Assembly: GCA_035610365.1 (NCBI GenBank)
Contig: CM069439.1
Coordinates: forward strand, 19,109,533 to 19,173,532
Direction: 5' to 3'
From: Aquatica leii
Lineage: Eukaryota; Arthropoda; Insecta; Coleoptera; Lampyridae
Length of the DNA stretch: 64,000 nucleotides
The translations under genes and the position numbers were made by a program. The stretch's first letter is position 1. The number at the start of each line of letters is the position of its first letter. Below the pieces are notes generated by a model, which was not told the DNA's origin, did no database searches, and saw only the letters and a list, made by a program, of their open reading frames with translations. Below are positions 1 through 11,230 of this stretch, in pieces.

Positions 1-259
1 CAGGAATGTCAATTAAGAACAATGAAGTATTTGGCTGCCATATTTACCTTCATTTATTATTTTTAGTTTTTAGTAGCTGTTACTGTCTCAAAATATTAAT
101 TGGTTTGTCTGTTATTTATCATATGTGAATTGTAAATGTGGATTATTGCCACTCTCAATTATTGTAAGAGTAATTGTGGTTTTTAGTTTAATTTATGATT
201 CAGTAGAAATGTAGCATCAAGTTCGTAAGTTTTCCTAAAAAGCTATTTGTTGTTGATAA
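1..259. other. AT-rich sequence, no feature recognised
   Basis: No open frame, RNA gene or convincing repeat could be supported here. It probably includes the left end of the decayed Tc1-like element that follows, but no clear inverted-repeat terminus was found. Confidence 0.3.
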
Positions 260-1164
260 ATGCCTGCACATAGGAATGTTGACTTGAAAACATAAATCAT
301 CGCAGAATTAGCGCGCAGTCTTAGTGTTCAAGCAATTGCTAGAATGTTGATGATTTTACGGACTATTGTAACACTATCCGAGTTAAGTGGTATGGCAAGC
401 ACACGATAAATATCACCATCGGGAGTGGCGGACAAATAGTGTCTACGGTGGCCCAGAACGCGCCGTTAGTGGCATATGTTACTCAAAATTATTTTACAAC
501 TTTTTGAAATACTCTAGCCGACGTCGAATTTCCGGGATGGCAGCTAACTGCACGGGCAAGACTGAAAAAGACTGGAATAAAAAAGCATCAAGCAACTATA
601 AAAAAAATCTTAGCAAAGAAAGTTAAAAAAGGCGCCTGGAATTTGCAAAACGTTACGTTAATAAACCGCTGGATTTTTAAAATCGTGTTGTTTTTAGCGA
701 CGAAAAACTTTAAAAAGTTTGGGGTTGGGGTTACCATGACCCAAGCGTTTGTTGGGTGATTGAGGGTCGACTTAATACAGAAAGCTACTTAGATATTTTA
801 AACAACGTTATGCAGCTTACTGTCCATGCATCCGGAAAACGATTACGTCTTTTAACAGGTTTCCTTAATACTTAAAGTTATAGTCTTTTGTTGTTGTTAT
901 TAATTTTGTTTATTCTTTAAGGGTAATGTCCTTATATATACATCCAGGTTGCTGCAAATCTGGACACACCAAAATAACCTAAATGTGTTGTCGTGGCCAG
1001 CCAAAAGCCCTGATTTCAATATAATAGAAAACGTTTGGCGTCAATCATCTGAAAACAATTTTATCGCCAGACACCCCAAACAATTAATTGGCGCTATTGA
1101 AACTGCTTGGAAGACGATTAGGTATGATTACCTATATGTTCTTGTAGCATCAATGTCTAGATGA
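260..1164 (+). pseudogene. Tc1-like transposase remnant
   Basis: Remnant of a Tc1/mariner cut-and-paste transposase. An ATG at 260 opens a degraded N-terminal helix-turn-helix region reading LSVQAIARML after a stop. Around 540-800, two shifted frames give Tc1-like text, including RRLEFAKRYVNKPLDF and VVFSDEK, which holds the first catalytic Asp. From 949 the frame reads WPAKSPDFNIIENVW, the conserved Tc1 block that ends in the third catalytic acidic residue. The segment expected to hold the second Asp (a DNAP-type motif) is missing: about 860-945 is unrelated T-rich sequence. Several stops and frameshifts make it non-functional. Superfamily assignment is firm; subfamily is not resolved. Confidence 0.8.
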
Positions 1165-1627
1165 CTGCAAGAATGCATCGACCATCAAGGAGGTCATACG
1201 TATTATTAGCAATCGTATGTTTAATGTTTGAACACAGTAATCATGTAAAATGATTTTTTTACTAGGTAGGATCAAATTTCACTTTTAATTTAGATGGTAC
1301 CGCTAGGGAATATTTTCTAAAACATGAATTGAGAATTGAAACTTATTTAAAAATAACTTTTTTTATGTAGTTACAAGATTTTTTGTTTAATTTTTTTTAA
1401 TAAGTCATCTATATTTTATTAATATGATAAACTCTGAACGACTATTTACTGTATTGCACTGCAGTGAGGTATATGAAATGCAAGAAAAAAATTCAAAATT
1501 ACATGACTTCTTTCACTGCGATTGTCTGTTGTCAGTTTTTTTAGACTATAACAGCGACTTAAAAACCAAAAATAGTAAATGAATATAAAAGTAAAATACT
1601 TTAAGTTGTTTTTAATTGCCTCTAAAG
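1165..1627. other. non-coding flank of the Transib element
   Basis: AT-rich sequence between the Tc1-like remnant and the Transib terminus. It has no supported gene. Confidence 0.3.
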
Positions 1628-2537
1628 CAACGCGCAGTGGGACAAACTACCTGCATTTGTGGACAAAATGCGAAATTTTCACTTTTTTCTAAGCGGCTTA
1701 AAATATGAGTAATACGTACAGGAATGTTTCAGCTTCCCAATGACTCATAAATAAGGGTTCCAAACCCTTAAACGGTTCTTTTACAAGTACTCAAAGTTTT
1801 GTATTCATCGACTTCAGTTGCACGCTCTAGTGTTGTGTCCCTGCTTTAAAGTGGTACTAAGACTTTTACATTTACTTTATTTGCTTAAAACATCATGGAT
1901 CAATTAAATCAAGGTAAGTACTTGTTATTGTGATAGTGTTTAAATATATATTTTGTATATAAATATAGGAATTTATATAATTTGCGAGTTCAAGTAAAAT
2001 AAGCTAACACTGTCGACTTTAAGTTGATCTACAAAAAAAGTCCCACAATATCCCACTCTCTTTCTTTTTTTAAAATATAAAGGACACTATTCTTATTGAT
2101 GTTTAAAAAAAAATTAGCCTCAAAAATGTTATGACCTATTAATCCCTACACTGCAGCGCGGCGCGCTCTTCGTTAAACTTCATTTTCAATGCAGGAAACT
2201 TTTTCACGTGTATGTAATGGTGGAAATTTTAAGATTTATTTAAAATTAACTGTATAACATCATATTTTATAATATTATCTTGAAAACATTGTTAAATTCT
2301 GTAAACCTATTATAAAAATTTAAAATGCAATTTGTATAAAGGGACGACTGAAGAAATGTTTTTTTTCCTTAGGGGTTGTTCTTCAAAAGACTAGAAGAGA
2401 TTTATTTCAAATATGGCTCGAAAAGAAAGGTCAGAACATTGCCGTGAAACGAAAACATGTAATGGATACTATTACTAGTAATATTAGAATGTCTTCCGGG
2501 TTTGGACCGTGTCATAGTTGCAACCGAAGCTGCCAAC

Positions 2538-2569
2538 GTTTCGCCCACTTTCGTAAGGGGCTTCATCAG
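2538..2569 (-). ncRNA. hammerhead-ribozyme-like core in left terminal copy
   Basis: Read on the minus strand, CTGATGA is followed by a GCCC/GGGC helix and then GAAAC, the two conserved strands of a hammerhead core. It is the inverted twin of the copy at 3876-3907. Hammerhead motifs are known in Penelope-like terminal repeats. Stems I and III were not resolved by eye, so activity is not claimed. Confidence 0.5.
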
Positions 2570-2685
2570 GGCGTGAGATAAATCGCAAAACTCAAACAAG
2601 CAATCGAAATCTAACTAAGAACTTCTCAAAAGTTAGGTTATCCACTTGTAAAACAAGCCATAACCTAAACTATGATCATCTTGAA

Positions 2686-3651
2686 TTGTCTAAGTTTCTT
2701 GATCATCTTAACAATCAACACTTAGATATCAAATTTACTATGGAAATCGAAAGCAACGGTTCTCTTCCATTTCTTGACGTTCTTGTGACTCGTAAGCCCG
2801 ACGGACTTCTAGGCCATTCTGTTTATCGCAAACCCACCCATACGGACAGATACCTTCATGCTTCGTCTCATCATCATCCTGCACAGAAACGTTCTGTTAT
2901 TGAATCTTTGGTCCATCGTGCCTTTTCTATTTGTCAACCTAAGAATCTAGACTCAGAACTCCGTCATCTTACTAGAACCTTAGTGAACAATGGTTATGTA
3001 AAGCGAGATATTCATAGAGTTATTAATCGTCGTTTACATCCACGTACTCGATTACCTAAGGACATTTCTACACCCGAATCCAACCTGAAATTGGCCTTTT
3101 TACCCTACATTCACAAGGTTACAGATCAAATAGGGAAACTCCTTCGTAAGAATGGTATTAAACCCATATTCAACTCGACAGGCAAAATCTCTCAGATTCT
3201 TCCTTCTCCCAAAGACAAATTTCCTACACTTTCATCTCAAGGTGTATACCAAATTCCCTGTTCTTGTGGCTTAGTCTACATTGGTGAAACCGGTCGTTCC
3301 GTCATTACTCGCATTTCAGAACATGATCGTTGTATAAGGAAAAGGTATACTTCCAAGTCTGCGGTCGCTGAACATCATTTTACTACAGGTCACAAGATAG
3401 ATTTTGATAATGTTTCGTTGATTGCCAAATCTCCATTCTTTTTCAACAGGAAATTTCGAGAAAGCATAGAAATCATCAAACATCCCAATAACTTCAATCG
3501 TGATCATGGTTTCGAACTATCCCCTCTTTGGTTCCCGGTTATTAGTCATTTATCAAAAACACGCCCCCTAGCAACCGTAACCCAATCAGGGTCGAGCTTA
3601 ATCATCCGTGACGATCCTTTTCCTTTAAATACGGAGACTATTTCTTCTTAA
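2686..3651 (+). pseudogene. Penelope-like RT C-terminus plus GIY-YIG endonuclease
   Basis: A 321-codon open frame covers the end of the reverse transcriptase and the linked endonuclease. GSLPFLDVLV and SVYRKPTHTDRYLHA are the family's post-catalytic RT blocks. GVYQIPCSCGLVYIGETGRS is the GIY-YIG nuclease core with its Cys pair, followed by the Arg/His stretch SEHDRC and a later FRESIEI that may give the catalytic Glu. The RT catalytic fingers and palm are absent, so the protein is far shorter than a complete element's. The frame enters from upstream; its first codon is TTG, not ATG. It cannot act alone. Confidence 0.9.
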
Positions 3652-3875
3652 GTCACTTCTACGGAGTTTAGAATCTGGCTTGGTTCACAAGTTGATTACC
3701 TAACTCGGTAGTGGTTCTTTGTTAGATTTTCGTTTGCTTTTTCAGGTTATCGTTTTCTTTCTTACTTTTTCATAGTTTAGGTTATGGCTTGTTTTACAAG
3801 TGGATAACCTAACTTTTGAGAAGTTCTTAGTTAGATTTCGATTGCTTGTTTGAGTTTTGCGATTTATCTCACGCC

Positions 3876-3907
3876 CTGATGAAGCCCCTTACGAAAGTGG
3901 GCGAAAC
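3876..3907 (+). ncRNA. hammerhead-ribozyme-like core in right terminal copy
   Basis: CTGATGA (3876-3882), an AGCCCC...GTGGGC hairpin, then GAAAC (3903-3907). This is the arrangement of the hammerhead catalytic core with helix II closed by GCCC/GGGC. It lies in the terminal repeat of the Penelope-like element, where such motifs are documented. Cleavage competence cannot be judged without folding stems I and III. Confidence 0.5.
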
Positions 3908-6124
3908 GTTGGCAGCTTCGGTTGCAACTATGACACGGTCCAAACCCGGAAGACATTCTAATATTAGTATAGATTCTGGCCGTGGAAGCCTTCGCTATTA
4001 CACTATTACTAGTGCTTTCGAAGATGAACAAGGTATTGAAAATATTAAAAAAACTATTCGTCGATTTTGCAATAAATTAGAAACACGGTGGAAAAAGTGC
4101 AATAACACGGAAAGCATATTTCTAGATAGGAATTCAGATTGGCTGGATGAAAATCTACTTGAATTGCCATCTGAAGCTATAGCTGATGAAGTTGTGGATG
4201 AAAGCTTACCATCAACAAGTAGTGGCCGACCTTCTACTTCATTTAGTGAGTTGGGCGACCGCTCAAAAAGACGCAAAACTAAGGAGCTTCGCGAGCAGTA
4301 CGGTTCCGGTGAACTAGCATATGATGCTCAAATGCGTTTGCGAAGTGCTGGCCAAAAGGACGCTGCTAAATTGATTTACGAGGCAGTTGAGACAACACCA
4401 AGTAGGCCTTCCAGAATAACAGAAGCATGGACAAAAGTGGAAGAAAAAAAAATAAAGCCATATTCATCCGATGAAGCACTGAATTTATTCATAGATACCA
4501 AATTGACAAAGAGTCAATACATAAAAATTAGAGTTCAAGCGAAAACATGGATGGCGGATATCTATCCAAGTTACCACAAAATACAAGCTGCAAAAAAGGC
4601 ATGCTATCCTCCAGACGAAGCTATCACAATTACTGAAGCTCTAATGGAGGTACAACTTCAAGCTCTTTTAGATTTAACTATAAGAAGACTTGTATTGTCG
4701 CAGGAGGAAGTATTTACAACCATGGCTAATGACATTTTACAAGAACTTGTTCTGATTTCCAAATGGGGTTGTGACGGAAGCACTGGACACAGTGAATATA
4801 AACAAAAATCTACAGACAATTTTCGGGATAGTGATATGTTCATAAGTTCTTTTGTGCCGCTTCAATTGTCTTCTATGTCAAAATCAAAAAATAAAATAAT
4901 TTTGTGGCAAAATCCACAGCCTTCTTCAGTGAGATATTGTAGACCAATTAGGTTACATTTTAAAAAAGAAACGACAGAATTATCAACACAGGAGATTGAT
5001 AATATCCAAGAACAAATTAACAATTTACAAAAGACTGAGGTTTGTGTTGCAGGGAAAACGTTTTTTGTAACACAGCAAATGGCACTTACAATGTTGGATA
5101 GAAACATTTGTAATGCTGTCACTTCAACAACATCAGCGCAGAAGTGTTATATTTGCAACGCAACCCCTACAAAAATGAACGATCTGGAGGCAGTAAGTGC
5201 AAGAACCGTAAATTAGAGTGCATATCGTTTTGGCTTGTCACCATTGCATGCGTGGATAAGATTTTTTGAATGTTTTATTCATATTTCCTATCGCATGGAA
5301 TTTAAAAAGTGGCAAGTCAGACAGCCCGAAGAAAAAAGAATTTTTGAAAATCGAAAAAAGACGCTGCAGCAAGATTTCAAAAATCAATTAGGGCTGTTAG
5401 TTGACCACGTAAAACCTGGAGGTAGTGGTACTTCAAACGATGGCAACACGGCTCAGCGGTTTTTTAAGAACTTCGAAGTCTCATCCAAAATTACGGGAAT
5501 TGATGAAGGGCTGATCAAAAGATGCTCAGTAATATTGGAAGCCATTTCATCGACTTTTCTTATAGATAGAGAAGCTTTTAAAACTTATGCATTCGAAACA
5601 GCTAAATTATACGTAGATTTATATCTGTGGTATTACATGCCTGCTTCGATGTATAAGATTTTAATTCATGGTTCTGATATTATTGCTCATGCCTTACTGC
5701 CAATGGGACAGCTGTCCGAAGAAGCGCAAGAATGTCGCAATAAAGATTTAAAATTTTATAGAAAGATTCATACTCGAAAAACTTCGAGAGAAACAACCAA
5801 TCAGGATTTACTAAATTTGTTACTTGTTTCGTCGGATCTTTATATAACATCTGTGAGGAAGTTGCCTCCGAAATTTAGACAAAATCTTTCTCATGAAGTT
5901 TTACAGCTTTTAGTTCCTCCAAATGAAGAAGAGGAAGTTTTAGTGACCGCTATGTCACAACATGTTTCTGACGAGTCAAGCGAAACGATGTCAGATTTCT
6001 GATTAAAATTATTTACAAAGTCAATGTAAAACGTTTTTGTATCATTTACAACCTTGTAGAAATATTTTTCCTTCAATAAATAATTTTGTCCACGTTTGGT
6101 GGTCATTCGTCCCACTGTGGAACG

Positions 6125-6779
6125 TAACGTATGGAAATTCAACGATTTATTAAGTTTGATTTATTTGTTCTTACGAAGATTATACCTGTTTATTTGTACA
6201 CGAAAATATTTTGTATAAAAATAAAATGCAGTTTACTGTTCCAAATCATTCAAAAATAAGAATATATTGATCTTTTAACTTTTGTGGATAAACGATTTGA
6301 CCTTCTAGTAGTGCCAATGGTTATTTGAATTTTTTGAGTAACATAGCGAACAGTCACGAATGATTCCCAATCGCATTTGCAACCCTAGTTTACTCCACTA
6401 GCTATTTCAATCGAACTGGCAAATGTCCCGTTTTTTGTTTAGTTGAGTGTTCTCTTAGTTGTCTATTTGTCTTTGTTCTAGGTTCACTATTTTATCTTTA
6501 GTTTAATCCGAAGGATTGTCTTTATTTGCATCACGTGTAGTTGATTTTCTTAATACTAATTCTCTATTCGCTGGTATTTTGTTTTCGTTTCTGTACTTTC
6601 ATTTTTCGATTTTGCAACGTCGATATTTTTTTAAAAGTTCTTATTAATTATTTTATATTTCAGACTTTATTTTATGTTGGCCATATTTCTTTTACTCCGT
6701 TCTTAAATAAATATGACTTTAATTAGGATGTTGTCTGAATTCTAAGTAGTTGCTACTAAATATATTCTTTTTTTCAATG
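6125..6779. other. T-rich sequence without recognised gene
   Basis: Short open frames only, with no family motifs. It separates the Transib element from the tandem array. Confidence 0.3.
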
Positions 6780-8425
6780 TTGCCGCTTGCTTTGACATTA
6801 AAATTGTTTTTTGTCGTTGTTTTTTGGTTCTTCTGGTAGTTTCTACTTTTGTCTGACGATGTTGCTTAGTTTTTAGCTGATTTTAGAAATTTTGATTTTA
6901 TTGATTTCATTTAGGTGATGGTCGTAAATTTGACAGATTTTTAGCTTTTGCATATTGTGGATCAGAGAAATCTTCTAGTCTATTGGTCAATTTCTTCCTG
7001 AACTAAATATTGATCATATCATGATTACTACTTGTCATCTCACTGTTATTACTGCTGTACAAAAGGAGTTAATAAAAAGTTCTAACAAAAGGTATTCAAT
7101 TGCTTTCTTTATCTGATTTTCAATTTTTTAGTTAAAAAAATAAGACAACGCTCTAACCATGGTTACTCACAATATTCTTCTTTACTTTGACGTTTACTTT
7201 TTAGATTGTACTAAACTACTTATAATTTGTCTCTTTTCCTTTGCGTTACAGTTTTTCTTTGCGTTACAGTTTTTCTTTGCATTACAGTTTTTTACAATAT
7301 TTTGGTAGTTTTCGTTTTTGCCTAACGGTGTTCTTTAGTTTTTTTGTTGGTTTTGGAAGTTTTGATTTTATCGTTTTTATTTAAGTAATGCTCCAAAACC
7401 ACGGTTTCAGGTTTGCTTATACAAAAAGATATGCGATTTACAATATGCTTCTTTACTTTGACGTTTACTCTGTAGATTGTACTAAACTACTTATAAGTTG
7501 TCTCTTATTACATTGGTTAAGTAATTTAAATAAATTACAAGAAATTCCAATTTTAACAAATTTGAAACGTTTTTTTTTTTGCGTTACAGTTCAAAAAAAA
7601 GATTGTTTTTTACCATCTTTTGATAGTTTCTACTTTTCTGACGGTGTTTAGTTTTTAGAAGTTTTGATTTTATTGTTTTTATTTAAACAATGGTCAGAAA
7701 TTTCACAGATTTAGAGCTTTTGCACATTGTGAAGCTGAGAAGCCTTGTAGTTTATTTATGAATTTTTCTACTAGATATTTACCTTTCTGTATCATGATTA
7801 ATCAGTGTTACTTGACATCTCGCTGTCATTACTGCTGTACAAAAGTTCTAACAAAAGGTATTCAGTTGCTTCCTGTATCTGCTTTTTACAACAATTTTTT
7901 AGTTAAAAATAAGACAACCTTCTAACTACGGTTTGCTATACACTCATTTGTGACTAATAAGATCTACTACTTGCAATATTCTTCTTTACTTTGATGTTTG
8001 CTCTTTAGATTGCACTAAATTGCTTATAATTCGTCTCTTATTATATTGGTTAAGTGATTTTGCTAAATTGCGAGAAATTCCAATTTCAACAAATTTGCAA
8101 CGGTTTTTTTACGTTACACTTTCTAATAAAAAAGATTGAGTTTTGAACATATTTTGCTAGTATCTACCTTTGTCTGACGGTGTTGTTTCGTTTTTAGCTG
8201 GTTTGTAAAATTTTTAATTAATGTTTTTATTTAAGTAATGCTCTAAAGTATGACTGATTTAGAGCTTTTGCACATTGTAGACATGAGAAGCCTTAAAGTC
8301 TTAAATTCTATTTGTGAATATATTTTTCTCTAGGTATATATCTTTAACTTCTACTTGCCATCTCGGTATCATTACTGTTGTACAAATGAAGTTAATAAAA
8401 AATTCTAACAAAAGGTATTCAGTTT

Positions 8426-9096
8426 CCTGTTTTAAATGACCTATAGAAAACTATAAAAAAAGCTTCAGATTCCAATAGGATTCATATAGTGCTTTTGTCA
8501 CTGAAATTACCTATTGGTCCTTGTTGAAATGTATAAGCAATAATCTGTATTTTTTAAAGGATGCCATAGAATAACCTATACATTTTTATAGAAAATTACA
8601 AGTTTCTACGAGTTAAAGTCTCGAAAATTAATTCCTATAGGTTGTTGTAGAAAACTGTAAAACAAGGTCATATCAAAGGATGTATGTATACTTATTTTAT
8701 ATGTTATTGATAAATTGAATTGAAAATTCTAAATAAATCTCAAAAGTTATTAATGGAAGCCGAAGCAAAACTAAAAAATTTTTATATACAATAACAATTC
8801 CGGTGAAAATTCACTTCTTCTTTTAATTTGTTTTTAAAGAAATTTCTTTAATTAAAACCAATTTCTTTAATATATTTTATTGTTTTGTTTATTTATTTTT
8901 TATGTTTATTTACTTTTAATAAAAAATTTCCAAGAGGTTTTTATACTTTCCTTGGAATTCATTGGAATTTACCTATATAAACCCATATAAACTTTACTTA
9001 GTACCTATACTTTCCTATAAAACCTTTTCAAACCTATTAATCTCTATAAAATTTCTATGGGTTTAAATACATTTTCCGTAGGTCATTTACAACAGG
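8426..9096. mobile_element. MITE inserted in the tandem array
   Basis: A 671-bp insert breaks a tandem unit between GGTATTCAGTT and TTGCTTCC, which are contiguous in sister units. Its ends are inverted repeats: CCTGTTTTAAATGACCTATA on the left and, reverse complemented, CCTGTTGTAAATGACCTACG on the right. A 2-4 bp GTT-like duplication is possible. The interior is AT-rich with repeated CCTATA(G/A)AAA words and no open frame, so it is a non-autonomous element. The superfamily is unknown. Confidence 0.75.
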
Positions 9097-11036
9097 GTTG
9101 CTTCCTTTACCTGCTTTTTAATACAATCTTTTAGTTAAAAAACAAGACCACGCTCGACTCTAACCACGATTTCAAATTTTCTTATACAGAAAGATATTCT
9201 ACTCACAATATTCTTCTTTACTTTGACGTTTACTCTTTAGATTGTTCTAAATTACTTATAAGATGTCTCTTATTATATTGGTTAAGTAATTTAGATAAAT
9301 GACAAGAACTTCCAATTTTAACAAATTTGCAACGCTTTTTTTTGTGTTACAGTTTGGAAAAATGACTAATTTTTTACCATCTTTTGTTAATTTCGACTTT
9401 TGTTTGACAGTGTTGTATAATTTCTAGAAGTTTTAATTTTATTGTTTTTATTTAGGCAATAGTCAGAAATTTGGCAGATTCATAGCTTTTGCACATTTTG
9501 AACCTGAAAAGCCTTGTGAATTCTTTTTCTACTAGATATTGACTTTTCTATATCATGATTACAAAAGTAACACTTGACATCTTGCTGTCATTACTGCTGT
9601 ACAAAATGAGTTTATAAAAATTTGCAATAAAAGGTATTTAGTTGCTTTCTTCATCTGCTTTTTAAAACAATTTTTTAGTTAAAAAACAAAACAACCTTCT
9701 AACCACAGTTTGCTTACACTCATTTGTGACTAAAAAGATCTACGACTTACAATATTCTTCTTTAGTTTAATGTTTACTCATTAGATTGTAATAAACTATT
9801 TATAACTTACTTCTTATTATATTGGTTATGTAATTTGGCTAAATTCTGAATTCATTCAATTTTAACAAATTTGCAAGGTTTTTTTGCGTTACAGTTTGGA
9901 AAAAGAATGGGTTTTTTGCCGTATTTTGGTAGTTTTTACTATTCTCTGTCAATTTTAGACGTTTTGAGTTTACTGTTTTTAACTAGGTAATGGTCGGAAA
10001 TTTGGCAGATTTAGAGTTTTTGTACATTGTTGGCCTGAGAAACCTTATAGTCTATTTGTGAATTTCTTCCTAATTAGTAACTTCTACTTGCCATCTCGCT
10101 GTCATTACTGTTGTACAAAAGAAGATCATAAAAAGTTCTTTCAAAAGGTATTTAGTTGCTTCTTTTATCTGGTTTTTTATACAATTCTTTAGTTAAAAAA
10201 CAAGACCAATCACGGTTTCAGGTTTGCTTATACATAAAGTTATGTTACTCACAATACTTTTCTTTACTTTGACGTTTATTGTTTAGATTGTACTAAACTA
10301 CTTATAAGTTGTCTCTTATTACGTTGATTAAGTAATTTAGATAATAACAAGAAATTCCAATTTTAACAAATTTCCAACGGGTTTTTTGCGTTACAGTTTG
10401 GAAAGAGGACTGCTTTTTCATCATCTTTTGGTAGTTTCCAATTTTGTTTGACGGTGTTGTTTAGTTTCTAGAAGTTTTGATTTTCTTGTTTTTATTTAGA
10501 CAATGGCCAGAAATTTGTCAGATACATAGCTTTTGCACGTTGTGAACCTGAAAAGCCTTGTAGCCTATTTGTCATTTTGTTTTCTACTAGATATTGAGCT
10601 TTCTATACTATGATTACTAAGTGTCACTTGACATCTCGCTGTCATTACTGCTGTACAAAAGAAGTTCATAAAAGTTCTAACAAAAGGTATTCAGTTGCTT
10701 CCTGTATCTGCTTTTTAAAACATTTTTTTAGATAAAAAACAAGACAACGCTCTAACCACGGTTTCCTTGTACTAAAAGATATGCTTCTGACAATATTCTT
10801 CTATATTTTGACGTTTTCTCTGTAGATTGTACTAAAGTAATTATAAGTTGTCTCTTATTACACTGGTTGAGTAACTTGGCTAAATGACAAGAAGTTCGAA
10901 TTTGAACAGATTTGCAACGTTTTTTTTTGCTGTACAGCTTGGAAAGAGGACTGATTTTTCACTATCTTTTGGTAGTTTCCACTTTTGTTTGACGGTTTTG
11001 TTTAGTTTCTAGAAGTTTTGATTTTATTTTGTTTTT

Positions 11037-11230
11037 ATTTAGGCAATGGTCAGGAATTTGACAGATTCATAGCTTTTGAACATTGTGAACCTGAAAAGCC
11101 TTGTAGTCTATTTGTGAATTTTTTTTCAACTAGATTTTCAACTTTCTATATCATGATTACTATGTGTCACTTGACATCTCGCTGTCATTACTGCTGTATG
11201 AAAGAAGTTTATAAAAGTTCTAACAAAAGG
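11037..11230 (+). other. exon-like Cys-rich module in a tandem unit (one of several)
   Basis: The best-preserved copy of a recurring stretch bounded by TTTTTATTTAG (acceptor-like) and AAAAG/GTATTC (donor-like). It is open for about 63 codons, reading FIAFEHCEPEKPCSLFVNFF and then LTSRCHYCCMKE. Units near 7.66, 9.98 and 11.79 kb are also open over most of this stretch. Those near 9.44, 10.50, 12.77 and 13.30 kb have stops or frameshifts. The module matches no family I recognise. It may be chance coding potential in a satellite-like repeat. Confidence 0.3.

Larger units (their letters stand above)
2487..3958 (+). mobile_element. Penelope-like retroelement, 5'-truncated, flanked by inverted terminal copies
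   Basis: The element is inserted inside the Transib transposase. Its right terminal region (about 3780-3958) is repeated in inverted orientation at the left end (2487-about 2660). Both borders abut TAATATTA (2479-2486 and 3959-3966), which reads as an 8-bp target duplication, although this octamer is also its own reverse complement. Removing the element with one octamer restores the Transib frame exactly. Both terminal copies carry a CTGATGA...GAAAC core like the hammerhead ribozymes described in Penelope-like elements. Only the C-terminal part of the protein remains. Confidence 0.88.
1895..6002 (+). pseudogene. Transib transposase (RAG1-like), disrupted
   Basis: RAG1-related DDE transposase. 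A 19-nt first exon (1895-1913) ends at GTAAGT, and an acceptor at 2371-2372 opens exon 2 in the matching phase. Exon 2 runs to 2486, is split by the Penelope-like insert, and resumes at 3967 in the same phase to the stop at 6000-6002: 723 codons in all. Signatures include WGCDGSTGHSEYKQK with the likely first catalytic Asp, MLDRN with the second, CYICNATP as a zinc-binding pair, LSPLHAWIRFFE, and EEAQECRNKDLKFYR with the catalytic Glu. The last aligns with the end of RAG1 core (SEGNESGNK region). Besides the insertion, the only visible lesion is an in-frame TAG at 5214-5216. The second Asp is followed by Arg, where I recall Gly in relatives. Confidence 0.88.
1633..6119 (+). mobile_element. Transib DNA transposon, interrupted by a Penelope-like element
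   Basis: The left end reads CGCAGTGGGACAAACTACCT and the right end, reverse complemented, reads CACAGTGGGACGAATGACCA. Further in, both sides share GTGGACAAAA. The flanking 5-mers are CAACG (1628-1632) and GAACG (6120-6124), consistent with the 5-bp duplication known for Transib, with one mismatch. CACAGTG is also the heptamer of vertebrate V(D)J recombination signals, as expected because RAG1 derives from this superfamily. The interior encodes a Transib transposase. Without the Penelope-like insert at 2487-3958 the element would be about 3.0 kb. Confidence 0.9.

Noticed and set aside
2402-2599. 65-codon minus-strand frame identical at its start to the frame at 3846
   Set aside because: Both come from the inverted terminal copies of the Penelope-like element; the true Transib frame only begins at 3967 on that side, so the shared N-terminus is not a protein.
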